From Labedella endophytica (GTDB lineage Bacteria > Actinomycetota > Actinomycetes > Actinomycetales > Microbacteriaceae), in assembly GCF_003990045.1 (NCBI RefSeq), contig NZ_RZGZ01000002.1, positions 496,001-560,000 on the forward strand: a stretch of 64,000 nucleotides of DNA, in the 5' to 3' direction. Of this stretch, positions 26,925 through 34,905 are shown piece by piece (position 1 is the stretch's first letter; every line of letters starts with the position of its first letter). The notes below the pieces were generated by a model that did not search any database, was not told the DNA's origin, and saw only the letters and a program-made list of their open reading frames with translations. Position numbers and translations under genes: made by a program.

Positions 26925-28601
26925 TCACGCCTCGATCACGAGGGGGACGATCATCGGGCGGCGGCGGTAGGAGCCGTTGACCCATCGTCCGACGGTGCGC
27001 CGCACGATCTGCGAGAGCGCGTGCGTGTCCCGTACCCCGTTGCTCGCGGCCTCGGCGAGCGCCGCCGCGATCTTCGGCTTGACGGCGTCGAAGACGGAGT
27101 CGTCCTCCGCGAAGCCGCGGGCGTGCACCTCTGGTTCCACGATGAGCCGTCCGGTCTGCGCCTCGACGACGCAGATGATCGAGATGAACCCCTCCTCCCC
27201 GAGGATCCGACGGTCCTTGAGGTCGGCGTCCGTGATCTCGCCGACGGTGGAGCCGTCGACGTACACGTAGCCGAGCTCGAGCTGTCCGACGACGCGAGCG
27301 ACGCCGTTCTTCAGGTCCACCACGGTGCCGTCCTCGCCGAGGATCGTATTCTCCGGTGGGACCCCCGTGTCCATCGCGAGTTTCGCGTTCGCGGACAGGT
27401 GGCGGAACTCTCCGTGCACAGGGAGGACGTTCTTCGGCTTGAGGATGTTGTAGCAGTAGAGGAGCTCCCCGGCGGCGGCGTGGCCCGACACGTGCACCGT
27501 GGCGTTCGCTTTGTGCACGACGTTCGCCCCGAGCTTCGTCAAACCGTCGATGACGCGGTAGACGGCGTTCTCGTTGCCGGGGATGAGGCTCGACGCCAGG
27601 ATGACCGTGTCTCCGGGCCCGGGCTCGATCGCATGGTCGAGGTTCGCCATCCGGCTGAGGACGGCCATGGGTTCGCCCTGCGACCCGGTAGACATGTAGA
27701 CGATCCGGTCGTCGGGGATGTCGTGGGCCTTCCGATAGTCCACCAGGACGCCGTCGGGGACGGTCAGATAGCCGAGGTCCGCCGCGATCCCCATGTTCCG
27801 GACCATCGATCGACCGAGGAGCGCGACCCTCCGCCCGTTCGCCGCCGCGGCGTCGAGGACCTGCTGCACCCGATGGACGTGGCTCGCGAAGCTCGCGACG
27901 ATCACACGACGCGGTGCCTTCGCGATGACGGCGTCGAGGACGGGGCCGATGGAGCGCTCGAGCGGAGTGAATCCGGGCACGTCGGCGTTCGTCGAGTCGC
28001 AGAGGAAGAGATCGACGCCCTCCTCGCCCAGGCGCGCGAAGGCGCGCAGGTCGGTGAGCCGACCGTCGAGCGGCAGCTGATCCATCTTGAAGTCGCCGGT
28101 CGCGAGGACGAGCCCAGCGCTCGTGCGGATGGCGACGGCGAGGGCGTCGGGGATCGAGTGGTTCACGGCGACGAACTCGAGCTCGAACGGCCCGAGCCGC
28201 TCGACGTCACCCTCCCGCACGGTCAGCGTGTACGGCTTGATCCGGTGCTCCTTGAGCTTCGCCTCGACGAGAGCGAGGGTGAGGCCGGAGCCGATGAGCG
28301 GGAGGTCGGACTTCAGCCGGAGGAGGTAGGGGACGGCCCCGATGTGGTCCTCGTGACCGTGGGTGAGGACGACCGCGACCACGTCGTCGAGTCGGTCGGC
28401 GATCGGACTGAAGTCGGGGAGGATCAGGTCGACCCCCGGCTGGTTCTCCTCGGGGAAGAGCACGCCGCAGTCGACGATGAGGAGCTTGCCGTCGATCTCG
28501 AACACGGTCATGTTGCGGCCGACCTCGCCGAGTCCTCCGACCGGGATGACGCGCAGCGTCCCGGGTTCGAGGACCGGTGGTTCGATGATGGGGCTCGGCA
28601 T
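26925..28601 (-). CDS. rnj: Ribonuclease J
   Basis: Metallo-beta-lactamase-fold 5'-3' exo/endoribonuclease (558 aa) for mRNA decay and rRNA maturation. The Zn site includes HGHEDHIG (81-88), the beta-CASP region follows (STNAD, FASHVHRVQQ, MSTGSQGEP), and PVHGEFRHL and HVSGHAAAGE complete the active site. A C-terminal RNase J domain ends the protein. It is 24 nt downstream of dapA, a conserved actinobacterial pair, and probably co-transcribed with it. Confidence 0.96.
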   Translation of the reverse strand: MPSPIIEPPVLEPGTLRVIPVGGLGEVGRNMTVFEIDGKLLIVDCGVLFPEENQPGVDLILPDFSPIADRLDDVVAVVLTHGHEDHIGAVPYLLRLKSDLPLIGSGLTLALVEAKLKEHRIKPYTLTVREGDVERLGPFELEFVAVNHSIPDALAVAIRTSAGLVLATGDFKMDQLPLDGRLTDLRAFARLGEEGVDLFLCDSTNADVPGFTPLERSIGPVLDAVIAKAPRRVIVASFASHVHRVQQVLDAAAANGRRVALLGRSMVRNMGIAADLGYLTVPDGVLVDYRKAHDIPDDRIVYMSTGSQGEPMAVLSRMANLDHAIEPGPGDTVILASSLIPGNENAVYRVIDGLTKLGANVVHKANATVHVSGHAAAGELLYCYNILKPKNVLPVHGEFRHLSANAKLAMDTGVPPENTILGEDGTVVDLKNGVARVVGQLELGYVYVDGSTVGEITDADLKDRRILGEEGFISIICVVEAQTGRLIVEPEVHARGFAEDDSVFDAVKPKIAAALAEAASNGVRDTHALSQIVRRTVGRWVNGSYRRRPMIVPLVIEA

Positions 28602-28625
28602 ACGCCCTCTTCCTGTCGTTGCGTT

Positions 28626-29603
28626 CTAGCGGGTCGTTCCGTGCACCTTGGGCAGGGCACCGCCGGCGGCGGCGTTGCGGTCGGGTCGGAAGTTCGAGAA
28701 GTCGACGCCGGGGATGTCCGCGACGAGATCGATCTCGTCCTCGATCTGGGCCGCCTCCCACTCCTCCGGTCCCACGAGGGGCAGGCGGACGCGCGGGCTC
28801 CCGATGCGACCGAGGCCATGGAGGATGTACTTCGCGGCCACGGTTCCCGGAACGTGGGTCATGACGGCGCGTACGAGCGGCTCGAGGCGGCGGTGTGCGG
28901 CCGTCGCCGCAGCGAGGTCCCCCGCGTTCACGGCGTCGACGATCTGACGGTAGGGGGTGGCCGCGATGTTCGCGGTGACCCCGATGAGACCGGATGCTCC
29001 GATGGACAGGTGCGGCAGAACGTTGGCGTCGTCGCCGGAGAAGTACAGCAGGTCGGTCTGGTTCATCACGCGGCTGACCTCGGAGAAGTCTCCCTTGGCG
29101 TCCTTGATGGCGACGACGTTCGGGTGCTTCGCCACCCGCAGGATCGTCTCGTAGCGGATCGGGACCCCGGTGCGGCCCGGGATGTCGTAGAGGATGACGG
29201 GCAGGTCCGTGGCGTCCGCGATCATGCGGAAGTGCGTGAGGATACCGGCCTGTGTCGGCTTGTTGTAGTACGGGGTGACGATCATGACGCCGTCGGCACC
29301 GGCGCGCTCGCTCGCCCGGTAGAGCTCGATCGCGTGGGCGGTCTCGTTCGATCCGCCTCCGGTGATGATCTTCGCGCGCCCGGCGGCGACGGACTTCCCC
29401 ACCTCCACGAGGCGCAGCTTCTCGGCATCCGTGAGCGTCGAGGTCTCACCCGTCGTGCCGGTCACGACGATGCCGTCCGCTCCCGCCGAGATCACATCGT
29501 CGATGTGCTTCTCGACGTCGTCCCACGCCACCTCGCCATCGCTCGTGAAGGGCGTCACGAGTGCGACGAGGACCTGACCGAAGGGATTCTGAACATGTGT
29601 CAC
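28626..29603 (-). CDS. dapA: 4-hydroxy-tetrahydrodipicolinate synthase
   Basis: Class-I aldolase (325 aa) condensing pyruvate with aspartate semialdehyde, first committed step to DAP/lysine. The Schiff-base Lys167 is in VVAIKDAKGD, the triad partners are Thr50-Thr51 (GTTGET) and Tyr139 (LYDIPGRTG). The C-terminus carries about 25 extra residues. The GTG start is 6 nt from TAACCT, so the dapA-rnj message appears leaderless. Confidence 0.96.
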   Translation of the reverse strand: MTHVQNPFGQVLVALVTPFTSDGEVAWDDVEKHIDDVISAGADGIVVTGTTGETSTLTDAEKLRLVEVGKSVAAGRAKIITGGGSNETAHAIELYRASERAGADGVMIVTPYYNKPTQAGILTHFRMIADATDLPVILYDIPGRTGVPIRYETILRVAKHPNVVAIKDAKGDFSEVSRVMNQTDLLYFSGDDANVLPHLSIGASGLIGVTANIAATPYRQIVDAVNAGDLAAATAAHRRLEPLVRAVMTHVPGTVAAKYILHGLGRIGSPRVRLPLVGPEEWEAAQIEDEIDLVADIPGVDFSNFRPDRNAAAGGALPKVHGTTR

Positions 29604-29609
29604 GGGACC

Positions 29610-29615
29610 AGGTTA
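29610..29615 (-). promoter_or_regulatory. -10 box of leaderless dapA promoter
   Basis: TAACCT on the minus strand ends 6 nt before the dapA GTG start; no Shine-Dalgarno-like sequence intervenes. Confidence 0.55.
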
Positions 29616-29747
29616 TCGGTACTCTCGCAGGCTCTGCCGAGGGGGTGCCGGGGCCCGTCGTGCGCGATTAGGCTCGGGACGAGCGGACGCCGACGTCCGC
29701 ACCCACCCGACGGTCAGATCCCGTCGATTTTCGACACGGAGGACACC

Positions 29748-30173
29748 ATGGCAGTGACGAGTGAAGCGACGACGGTGTGGAACGGCCCCCTCTTCACGGG
29801 CTCGGGGACGGTCTCCCTCGACACGTCGAAGACGGCGCAGCTGGGGGTCGACTGGAAGGCCCGTTCGGAGGGCTCGTCGACGACCACGACCCCGGAGGAA
29901 CTGCTCGGTGCGGCGCACGCGTCGTGCTTCTCGATGGCTTTCGCCAACGCCCTCGCCGACGCCGGCTTCGAACCGGAGAGCATCCAGACGACCGCGGCCG
30001 TGACCTTCCAGCCCGGGACCGGGATCACAGGCAGCCACCTCCTCGTGAGCGCCACCGTGCCGGGGATCGGCACGGACGACTTCGAACGCATCGCCGACGA
30101 GGCCAAGGCCGGGTGCCCGGTCTCGCAGGCGCTGTCCGGCATCCCGATCACGATCGAGGCGAGCCTCGCATGA
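29748..30173 (+). CDS. OsmC/Ohr-family peroxiredoxin-like protein
   Basis: Thiol peroxidase-like protein (141 aa) that detoxifies organic hydroperoxides. The two redox cysteines are Cys60 (HASCFSMA) and Cys123 (AGCPVSQ); the N-terminal WNGPLFTGSGTV and TPEELLGAAHASC motifs place it in the OsmC rather than the Ohr branch. The ATG at 29748 has GGAGG 5-6 nt upstream. A TAGGCT -10 candidate lies about 75 nt upstream. It is followed after 25 nt by the epimerase gene on the same strand. Confidence 0.93.
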   Translation: MAVTSEATTVWNGPLFTGSGTVSLDTSKTAQLGVDWKARSEGSSTTTTPEELLGAAHASCFSMAFANALADAGFEPESIQTTAAVTFQPGTGITGSHLLVSATVPGIGTDDFERIADEAKAGCPVSQALSGIPITIEASLA

Positions 30174-30198
30174 CCGGCCTCCCGCACGGAGACGCGCG

Positions 30199-31092
30199 AT
30201 GAGGATCGTCATCGCTGGGGCGGGCGGTCTCATCGGCCGCGCCCTCATCGAGAGGCTGCGCGCGGACGGCGACGACGTCGTCCGGCTCGTGCGGCGACCG
30301 TCGAACGGCTCCGACGAGTCCGCCTGGGACCCGGACAACGGCCGGGTGGACCCGCGCGTGATCGCCTCGGCGGACGCCGTCGTGTGCCTCTCCGGCGCCT
30401 CGATCGCCCGACTTCCGTGGACCCCGCGGTACCGGCGCACCATCCTCCAGTCGCGGCTCTCGACGACCTCCACGCTCGCTCACGCGATCGCCGAGTCGAC
30501 GTCGCCGCCGAGCGTCTTCGTCGGCGCGTCGGCGTCGGGCTTCTACGGCAGCCGACCGGGCGAGGACCTCGACGAGTCGAGCCCGCACGGCGACGGCTTT
30601 CTCAGCGGGGTGACCGTGGAGTGGGAGAAGGCGGCCCGCGCGGTCGGCGACGCGACGCGCCTCGTGTACGCCCGGACCGGGATCGTCGTCGCGACCGACG
30701 GAGTTCTCGCACCCCTCATGCCCCTCACGCGCTTCGGGCTGAGCGGGCCGCTTGGTGGCGGACGGCAGTACTGGCCGTGGGTGTCCCTCGCCGACGAGAT
30801 CGGCGGGATCGTGCACGCGATCCGTGGAGACGTCTCCGGCCCGATCAACCTCGTGGGGCCGACACCGGCGACGGCTGGAGAACTCATGCGCGGGCTCGCT
30901 CAGCGGTTGTCTCGTCCGTACTGGCTCCCGGTGCCGGCGTTCGCCGTCAAGCTGGCGCTCGGCGACGCGGGCGAGGATCTCCTCCTCGTGGACCAGCGGA
31001 TCCGCCCGCGAGTGCTCGAGGAGAGCGGCTACACCTTCGCGCACACGACGGTCGGCGACGCGCTCGACGCGACGCTCAGCGCTCGAGCCTGA
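30199..31092 (+). CDS. TIGR01777/DUF1731-type NAD(P)-dependent epimerase
   Basis: Short-chain dehydrogenase-like epimerase (297 aa). The Rossmann motif is GAGGLIG (7-13), the catalytic region ASASGFYG (112-119) has the Tyr in SGFYG, and the C-terminal DUF1731 domain includes NLVGPTPATAGELMR and VLEESGYTFAHTTV. E. coli YfcH and plant SulA-like (giant chloroplast) proteins are relatives; the physiological substrate is unknown. The ATG follows a GGAGACG site and it is probably co-transcribed with OsmC. Its last 17 nt overlap the convergent TPR gene. Confidence 0.9.
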   Translation: MRIVIAGAGGLIGRALIERLRADGDDVVRLVRRPSNGSDESAWDPDNGRVDPRVIASADAVVCLSGASIARLPWTPRYRRTILQSRLSTTSTLAHAIAESTSPPSVFVGASASGFYGSRPGEDLDESSPHGDGFLSGVTVEWEKAARAVGDATRLVYARTGIVVATDGVLAPLMPLTRFGLSGPLGGGRQYWPWVSLADEIGGIVHAIRGDVSGPINLVGPTPATAGELMRGLAQRLSRPYWLPVPAFAVKLALGDAGEDLLLVDQRIRPRVLEESGYTFAHTTVGDALDATLSARA

Positions 31093-31510
31093 TCGCTTCC
31101 CGCACGGCGGCGCGCGCGCGACGGCGATCGCCTGCGCCGTCGTAGGCGAGGCCGAGCCGGTACCAGGCACGCCAGTCCTCCGGGGCCTGTTCGACGGCCG
31201 TTCGATACGCGGGGAAGGCCGCGTCGACGGCATTGCGGTCGAGACGCCCGCTCGGTCGGGCCGCGAACTCCTCGGTCGGAAGCGCGCCGTCGGACTCGAG
31301 CCGTCGCCCGAGGCGCTCGGCTGCGAACCCGAAGAGCAGCTCGCGGGTGAGCGCCCACGCCCCCACGATGGGGAGCACGATGAGCGCCACTCCGATCGCG
31401 ATCGCGACGGGTTCGCCGGTGAGCACGAAGAGCACGGCCCGCTGGCCGACGAGCACGAGGTACAGCCCGAGCAGCACCGCCATCACGATGACGGCGATCC
31501 GGCTCCTCAT
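31076..31510 (-). CDS. Small membrane protein with C-terminal TPR-like repeat
   Basis: Protein of 144 aa: a helix at about 5-27, a second at 30-52 (AIAIGVALIVLPIVGAWAL), then a cytoplasmic tail with one TPR-like helix pair (FPAYRTAVEQAPEDWRAWYRLGLAYDGAGDRRRARAAV region). There is no catalytic motif. The ATG overlaps the dapB stop as ATGA, so it is coupled to dapB; this pairing is common in the family and the function is unknown. The 3' end overlaps the convergent epimerase gene by 17 nt. Confidence 0.85.
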   Translation of the reverse strand: MRSRIAVIVMAVLLGLYLVLVGQRAVLFVLTGEPVAIAIGVALIVLPIVGAWALTRELLFGFAAERLGRRLESDGALPTEEFAARPSGRLDRNAVDAAFPAYRTAVEQAPEDWRAWYRLGLAYDGAGDRRRARAAVREAIRLER

Positions 31511-32259
31511 TCGGCGCCCGGCAACGTGATCCCGAGGTCGACGAGCTGCTCGAGGCCCACGATCAGACCACGAGCGTCTCGCGCGGCCGGGAGTGCGAGC
31601 CGGATGCCCGCGTCGTAGGCGTCGCCCGGTTCGATGGTCTCGTGCGAGATCGTGACCGTCTCGCCGTTGCCGCCGAAGACCACGTCCTGCTTTGCGACGA
31701 CGCCGCGCAGCCGCATGCTGTGGATCGGGATGCTCGCGATCTGCTGTCCCCGCGCGCGCTGGTCGATGTGCGGTGCCTCGACCGGCCCGTTCCTCGTGCG
31801 CGCGGCCGCGATGAGCTCGGCGGTCCGTACGGCGGTGCCGCTCGGCGAATCCACCTTGGAGGACCGGTGTGCCTCGACGATCTCGATCGAGTCGAAGAAG
31901 CGGGAGGCCACGGCCGCGAGGCTCGACGCCACGACGGAGCCGAGGGAGAAGTTGGGGATCACGACGACCCCCTGCTCCGTGCCGACGAGCCGCGACCGGA
32001 GGGCGGTGAGGCGGGCGGAGGACCACCCGGAGGTGCCGACCAAGACGTTCGCCCCATGCGCGACGGCGTGCTCGACGATGGTCGGGCTCACCGCAGGAGC
32101 AGTGACGTCGATGACGAGATCAGCCCCGTCGAGCTCGGAGAGGGGGCTCGTCGAGTCGAGGGCGGCGACGAGTTCGAAGCCGTCCAGCTCGTCGACGATC
32201 GAGGTGACGAGGCGTCCGAGCTTCCCGCGCGCACCCGCGACGGCGACGGTGGTTGTCAT
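31507..32259 (-). CDS. dapB: 4-hydroxy-tetrahydrodipicolinate reductase
   Basis: NAD(P)H-dependent reductase (250 aa), second step of the DAP pathway. Nucleotide-binding VAGARGKLG (8-16), the GTSGW loop (75-79), and the catalytic stretch EAHRSSKVDSPSGTA with His131 and Lys135. The usual HH dyad reads HR here; the conserved first His is retained, so activity is expected. The ATG is 6 nt from TAGGTT, which also coincides with a GGAGG before the ATG. Confidence 0.95.
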   Translation of the reverse strand: MTTTVAVAGARGKLGRLVTSIVDELDGFELVAALDSTSPLSELDGADLVIDVTAPAVSPTIVEHAVAHGANVLVGTSGWSSARLTALRSRLVGTEQGVVVIPNFSLGSVVASSLAAVASRFFDSIEIVEAHRSSKVDSPSGTAVRTAELIAAARTRNGPVEAPHIDQRARGQQIASIPIHSMRLRGVVAKQDVVFGGNGETVTISHETIEPGDAYDAGIRLALPAARDARGLIVGLEQLVDLGITLPGAE

Positions 32260-32265
32260 GCCTCC

Positions 32266-32289
32266 AACCTACAGCCGCGCCACTACGAT
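32266..32289. promoter_or_regulatory. Back-to-back leaderless promoters of dapB and an acetyltransferase
   Basis: TAGGTT (32266-32271, minus) sits 6 nt before dapB and TACGAT (32284-32289, plus) sits 7 nt before the acetyltransferase GTG. Only 37 bp separate the two start codons, so the -35 of one overlaps the -10 of the other. Confidence 0.6.
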
Positions 32290-32296
32290 CGATGGC

Positions 32297-32761
32297 GTGG
32301 TTGCCTTCATCGAACGGGCGACGGACGACCCGATCGCCCACGCGCTCCTCACCGAGTACTTCACGAGCCGCGAGCTCGGATTCACGGGCGGAACCTATCG
32401 GACCGCCTACCCCGAGCCGGCCCGGTTCGCTCCCCCGGCCGGTGTCTTCCTGGTCGTCGAGGACGACGATGGCGCGCCCGTCGGGTGCGGCGGGATCCGT
32501 GCGCTGGGCGTCGAGCGCTTCGAGGTGAAGCACCTGTTCCTGCGCCCCGAGACCCGGGGACGCGGCTGGGGAGGCCTCCTCCTCCGAGAGCTCGAAGCAC
32601 GAGCCGTGGCGTTCGGAGCTCGCGACATCGTGCTCGACACGAATTCGAGCCTCGAATCCGCCGCGGCCCTCTATCGGTCGGCCGGCTACGAGGACGTCGA
32701 GCCGTACAACGACAACCCGAACGCGACCAACTGGTACCGCAAATCCCTCGCGGGCGTCTGA
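32297..32761 (+). CDS. GNAT-family N-acetyltransferase
   Basis: Acyltransferase of 154 aa. The acetyl-CoA-binding motif is RPETRGRGWGGLLLRELEA (about 83-101), preceded by EVKHLFL and followed by VLDTNSSLESAAALYRSAGYEDV. The N-terminus YFTSRELGFTGG and the GCGGIR motif resemble the GNAT branch that contains PhnO-like and SSL-type enzymes; substrate unknown. The GTG start is set by the TACGAT box; no ribosome binding site is visible. It converges on the phosphatase gene through a shared terminator. Confidence 0.87.
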   Translation: MVAFIERATDDPIAHALLTEYFTSRELGFTGGTYRTAYPEPARFAPPAGVFLVVEDDDGAPVGCGGIRALGVERFEVKHLFLRPETRGRGWGGLLLRELEARAVAFGARDIVLDTNSSLESAAALYRSAGYEDVEPYNDNPNATNWYRKSLAGV

Positions 32762-32799
32762 CGCCGGTGAGGCCGCGAGACGGTCCCGGCGCTCAGACG
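32755..32799. terminator. Bidirectional terminator overlapping both stop codons
   Basis: Inverted repeat CGTCTGACGCCGG (32755-32767) with CCGGCGCTCAGACG (32786-32799), 13 bp with a one-base bulge. It includes the TGA of the acetyltransferase and the TGA of the histidine phosphatase, so one hairpin stops both convergent genes. Confidence 0.7.
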
Positions 32800-33395
32800 G
32801 GGAGCGGCTCGGGCAGTCCCGTGCGGAGCTCGACCGGGAGGTGCGAGAGGTCGTTGTGCACGAGGAGGCTCCAGGGCCGGCCCGGCTTGCGGTGCAGGAT
32901 GGTGAGCCCGCAGTTCGCCTGGTCGATCGTCATCCACTTCCAGGCCGGAGCAGCGAGCACCTCGCGGACGAACCACGCGATGACGAAGTTGTGGGTGATG
33001 AGGACGTCGTGCCGGTCACCGGGTCGCGGGGCGAGGTATTCGGCGACCGCGTCGGCCATCTGAGCCGCACCCGCCTCGATCTCCTCCTCCGTCACGGAGC
33101 CGAAGAAGGGCAAGTACGCGGACGGCGTCTCCGGCGTGCTCCCCGTGGGGACGCAATCGAAGAGCAGAGACGACTGCTCGGGGGACACGGACGGCAGGCG
33201 TTGTGCGACGATCGTCGCCGTCTCGGCCGCACGCTGGAGCGGCGAGTGATGGGCGGACGTGAGCGGGAGGCCACCGAGCCGTTCCGCGAGCAGCTGCGCC
33301 TGGCGCCGACCGCGAGCGGAGAGCGGTCCGTCCCCCATCCCGTGCTGGGCGTCCTGCTGTTCGCCATGGCGAACGAGGTAAAGGTACTGGGACAT
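32793..33395 (-). CDS. Histidine phosphatase (phosphoglycerate-mutase-like) family protein
   Basis: Branch-1 histidine phosphatase (200 aa). The phospho-His is in VRHGEQQD (9-11), the second catalytic His in LITHNFV, and the conserved Arg in SPLQRAAET. Length and the lack of mutase-specific insertions suggest a phosphatase, not a metabolic mutase; the substrate is unknown. The ATG has GGAGG 9 nt upstream. Confidence 0.9.
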   Translation of the reverse strand: MSQYLYLVRHGEQQDAQHGMGDGPLSARGRRQAQLLAERLGGLPLTSAHHSPLQRAAETATIVAQRLPSVSPEQSSLLFDCVPTGSTPETPSAYLPFFGSVTEEEIEAGAAQMADAVAEYLAPRPGDRHDVLITHNFVIAWFVREVLAAPAWKWMTIDQANCGLTILHRKPGRPWSLLVHNDLSHLPVELRTGLPEPLPV

Positions 33396-33583
33396 GTCGG
33401 CGTTCCTCCTCGTTCCTTCCGGTGATCCGGGACTCCAAGAGCCGGGTCCCGTGCGCCACCGTGTGGCAAGACCGGACGGAAGGCGACGGTGCGATTCGTC
33501 TCTTCCAGCCTACGACAGCCGCGACGGAACACCCAGGATCGACGTGCACGACCGGGGAAAAGGGCGGGTCGGGAACTGGTCGA

Positions 33584-34660
33584 TCAGGAACTGACGCGGT
33601 CGAGTTCGACCATCTGGGTGCGCGTCAGCTGGACGCCCGTGGCCGCGACGAGGTCGTCGACCTGCTCGGGCTTCGATGCACTCACGACCGGGGCCGTGAC
33701 GGAACGCTTCGCGAGGAGCCAGGCGAGGGCGATCGCGGTCGGCGACGTGTTGTGCTCCGCTGCGACGTGGTCGAGGACCGCGAGGATACGGAGTCCGCGA
33801 CGCCCGAAGTGGGTCGCGGCACGGGCCGCGCGCGCGCCGCCGCCGACGAAGTCGGCCCGCGAGCGGTACTTGCCCGTGAGGAAGCCGTTGCCGAGGGCGT
33901 AGTAGGCGAGGGTACCGAGTCGCTGACCGCGCGCGACGAGCTCGGTGTCGCCCTCGAAACCGCGTCGGTTGAGCAGGCTGTACTCGTGCTGCAGGCCGAC
34001 GAACCGCGGGAGTCCCGTGGACGCGAGGATGCGCGCCTCCGTGAGGCGGGTCGGGGAGAAGTTGGAGGCCGCCAGGTAGCGAACCTTCCCGGTCTCGATG
34101 AGCCAGGCCGCGGTGCCGAGTGAGTCCTCGAGCGGAACCGTCTCGTCATCCATGTGGAAGAACAGCACATCGATGCGGTCGGTCTGAAGGCGTTCGAGCG
34201 ACGCCTCGACGGCGCGCACCATGTTGACGGGGCCGAGACCCGGAGAATCGGGGTGGCGGCCGATCTTCGTCGACACGACCATGCGGTCCCGATTGCCGCG
34301 GTGCGCCATCCAGGCGCCGATCCGGACCTCGCTGAGGCCCCCGGCGTAGCTGTCCGCCGTGTCGATGAAGTTGCCGCCGAAGTCGGCGTATCGATCGAGG
34401 ATCCCGCGGGTCTCCTCCGCGGAGGCCGTCCACCCGAACACACTGCCACCGAGACCCACGGGGAAGACGCCGAGGTCGGTCTCCCCGAAGGGGCGCCGAA
34501 GCCGTTCGCCGATTCCGGGGATGCCCGGAACGACTCCGATCGGGGCGGACGGGTGCGATCCGGCCGCCGCGGACGGATCGTCGATCGTCGGTCGATCGCT
34601 GGACGGAAGGAAGGTCGCGGGCGAGAGTCGTCGGGACGCGAGCTGATCGATGCCGACCAT
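33584..34660 (-). CDS. Aldo/keto reductase
   Basis: NADPH-dependent (alpha/beta)8-barrel oxidoreductase (358 aa). The catalytic tetrad is Asp100, Tyr105, Lys132 and His169 (FIDTADSYAGG; VSTKIG; FFHMDD). It most resembles the voltage-gated-K-channel-beta/YajO-type AKRs rather than DkgA. About 55 N-terminal residues (Pro/Ser/Asp-rich) precede the barrel; the ATG nevertheless has a very good AAAGGGGGG site 4 nt upstream. It stands alone in a 245-bp / 188-bp flanked slot; a GC repeat and the pnp terminator lie upstream. Confidence 0.9.
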   Translation of the reverse strand: MVGIDQLASRRLSPATFLPSSDRPTIDDPSAAAGSHPSAPIGVVPGIPGIGERLRRPFGETDLGVFPVGLGGSVFGWTASAEETRGILDRYADFGGNFIDTADSYAGGLSEVRIGAWMAHRGNRDRMVVSTKIGRHPDSPGLGPVNMVRAVEASLERLQTDRIDVLFFHMDDETVPLEDSLGTAAWLIETGKVRYLAASNFSPTRLTEARILASTGLPRFVGLQHEYSLLNRRGFEGDTELVARGQRLGTLAYYALGNGFLTGKYRSRADFVGGGARAARAATHFGRRGLRILAVLDHVAAEHNTSPTAIALAWLLAKRSVTAPVVSASKPEQVDDLVAATGVQLTRTQMVELDRVSS

Positions 34661-34828
34661 GCCGCCCCCCTTTCCACCGAACCGATTCCGGTGGCCCGTG
34701 AGGGAAGGTTATGTCACGCGACCGACATCATCGTCGCGGACCCGTGGACGCGGGGTGACACTTTCATAACGATTGCCTACCGGGCAGATCCGCGCGATCT
34801 CGCGGTTCAGCACGGCCGTCCCCCCAAC

Positions 34829-34872
34829 GGGGAACGGCCCGCCCCCACTCGGGGAACGGCCCGCCCCCACTC
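34829..34872. repeat. Tandem 22-bp GC-rich repeat at the pnp terminator
   Basis: GGGGAACGGCCCGCCCCCACTC occurs twice head-to-tail (34829-34850 and 34851-34872), with a third diverged half following. Each copy resembles an arm of the pnp terminator hairpin, so the unit may have grown by duplication of the terminator. Confidence 0.75.
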
Positions 34873-34888
34873 GGGGGACGGGCCGTTC
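34854..34888 (-). terminator. Terminator hairpin after pnp
   Basis: GAACGGCCCG-CCCCC paired with GGGGG-(A)-CGGGCCGTTC (15 bp, one bulged base, 4-nt loop), starting 17 nt beyond the pnp stop codon. A second identical left arm just beyond it could form an alternative hairpin. Confidence 0.75.
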
Positions 34889-34905
34889 TCAGTGGATCGG
34901 AGAGA

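Noticed and set aside
26904-30173. A long open frame (over 1000 codons) antisense to rnj and dapA
   Set aside because: Its first 950 codons are Arg/Asp/Glu/His-biased shadow sequence of the two recognised genes; only the last 141 codons (OsmC, from 29748) are a real gene.
31861-31880. DapB with a broken catalytic dyad (HR in place of HH)
   Set aside because: The first catalytic His and the Lys are intact, and the SPSGT loop is present; the second His is not required in all family members.
34829-34888. Possible CRISPR array
   Set aside because: Only two exact units with no spacers, adjacent to a terminator; it is a simple tandem repeat.
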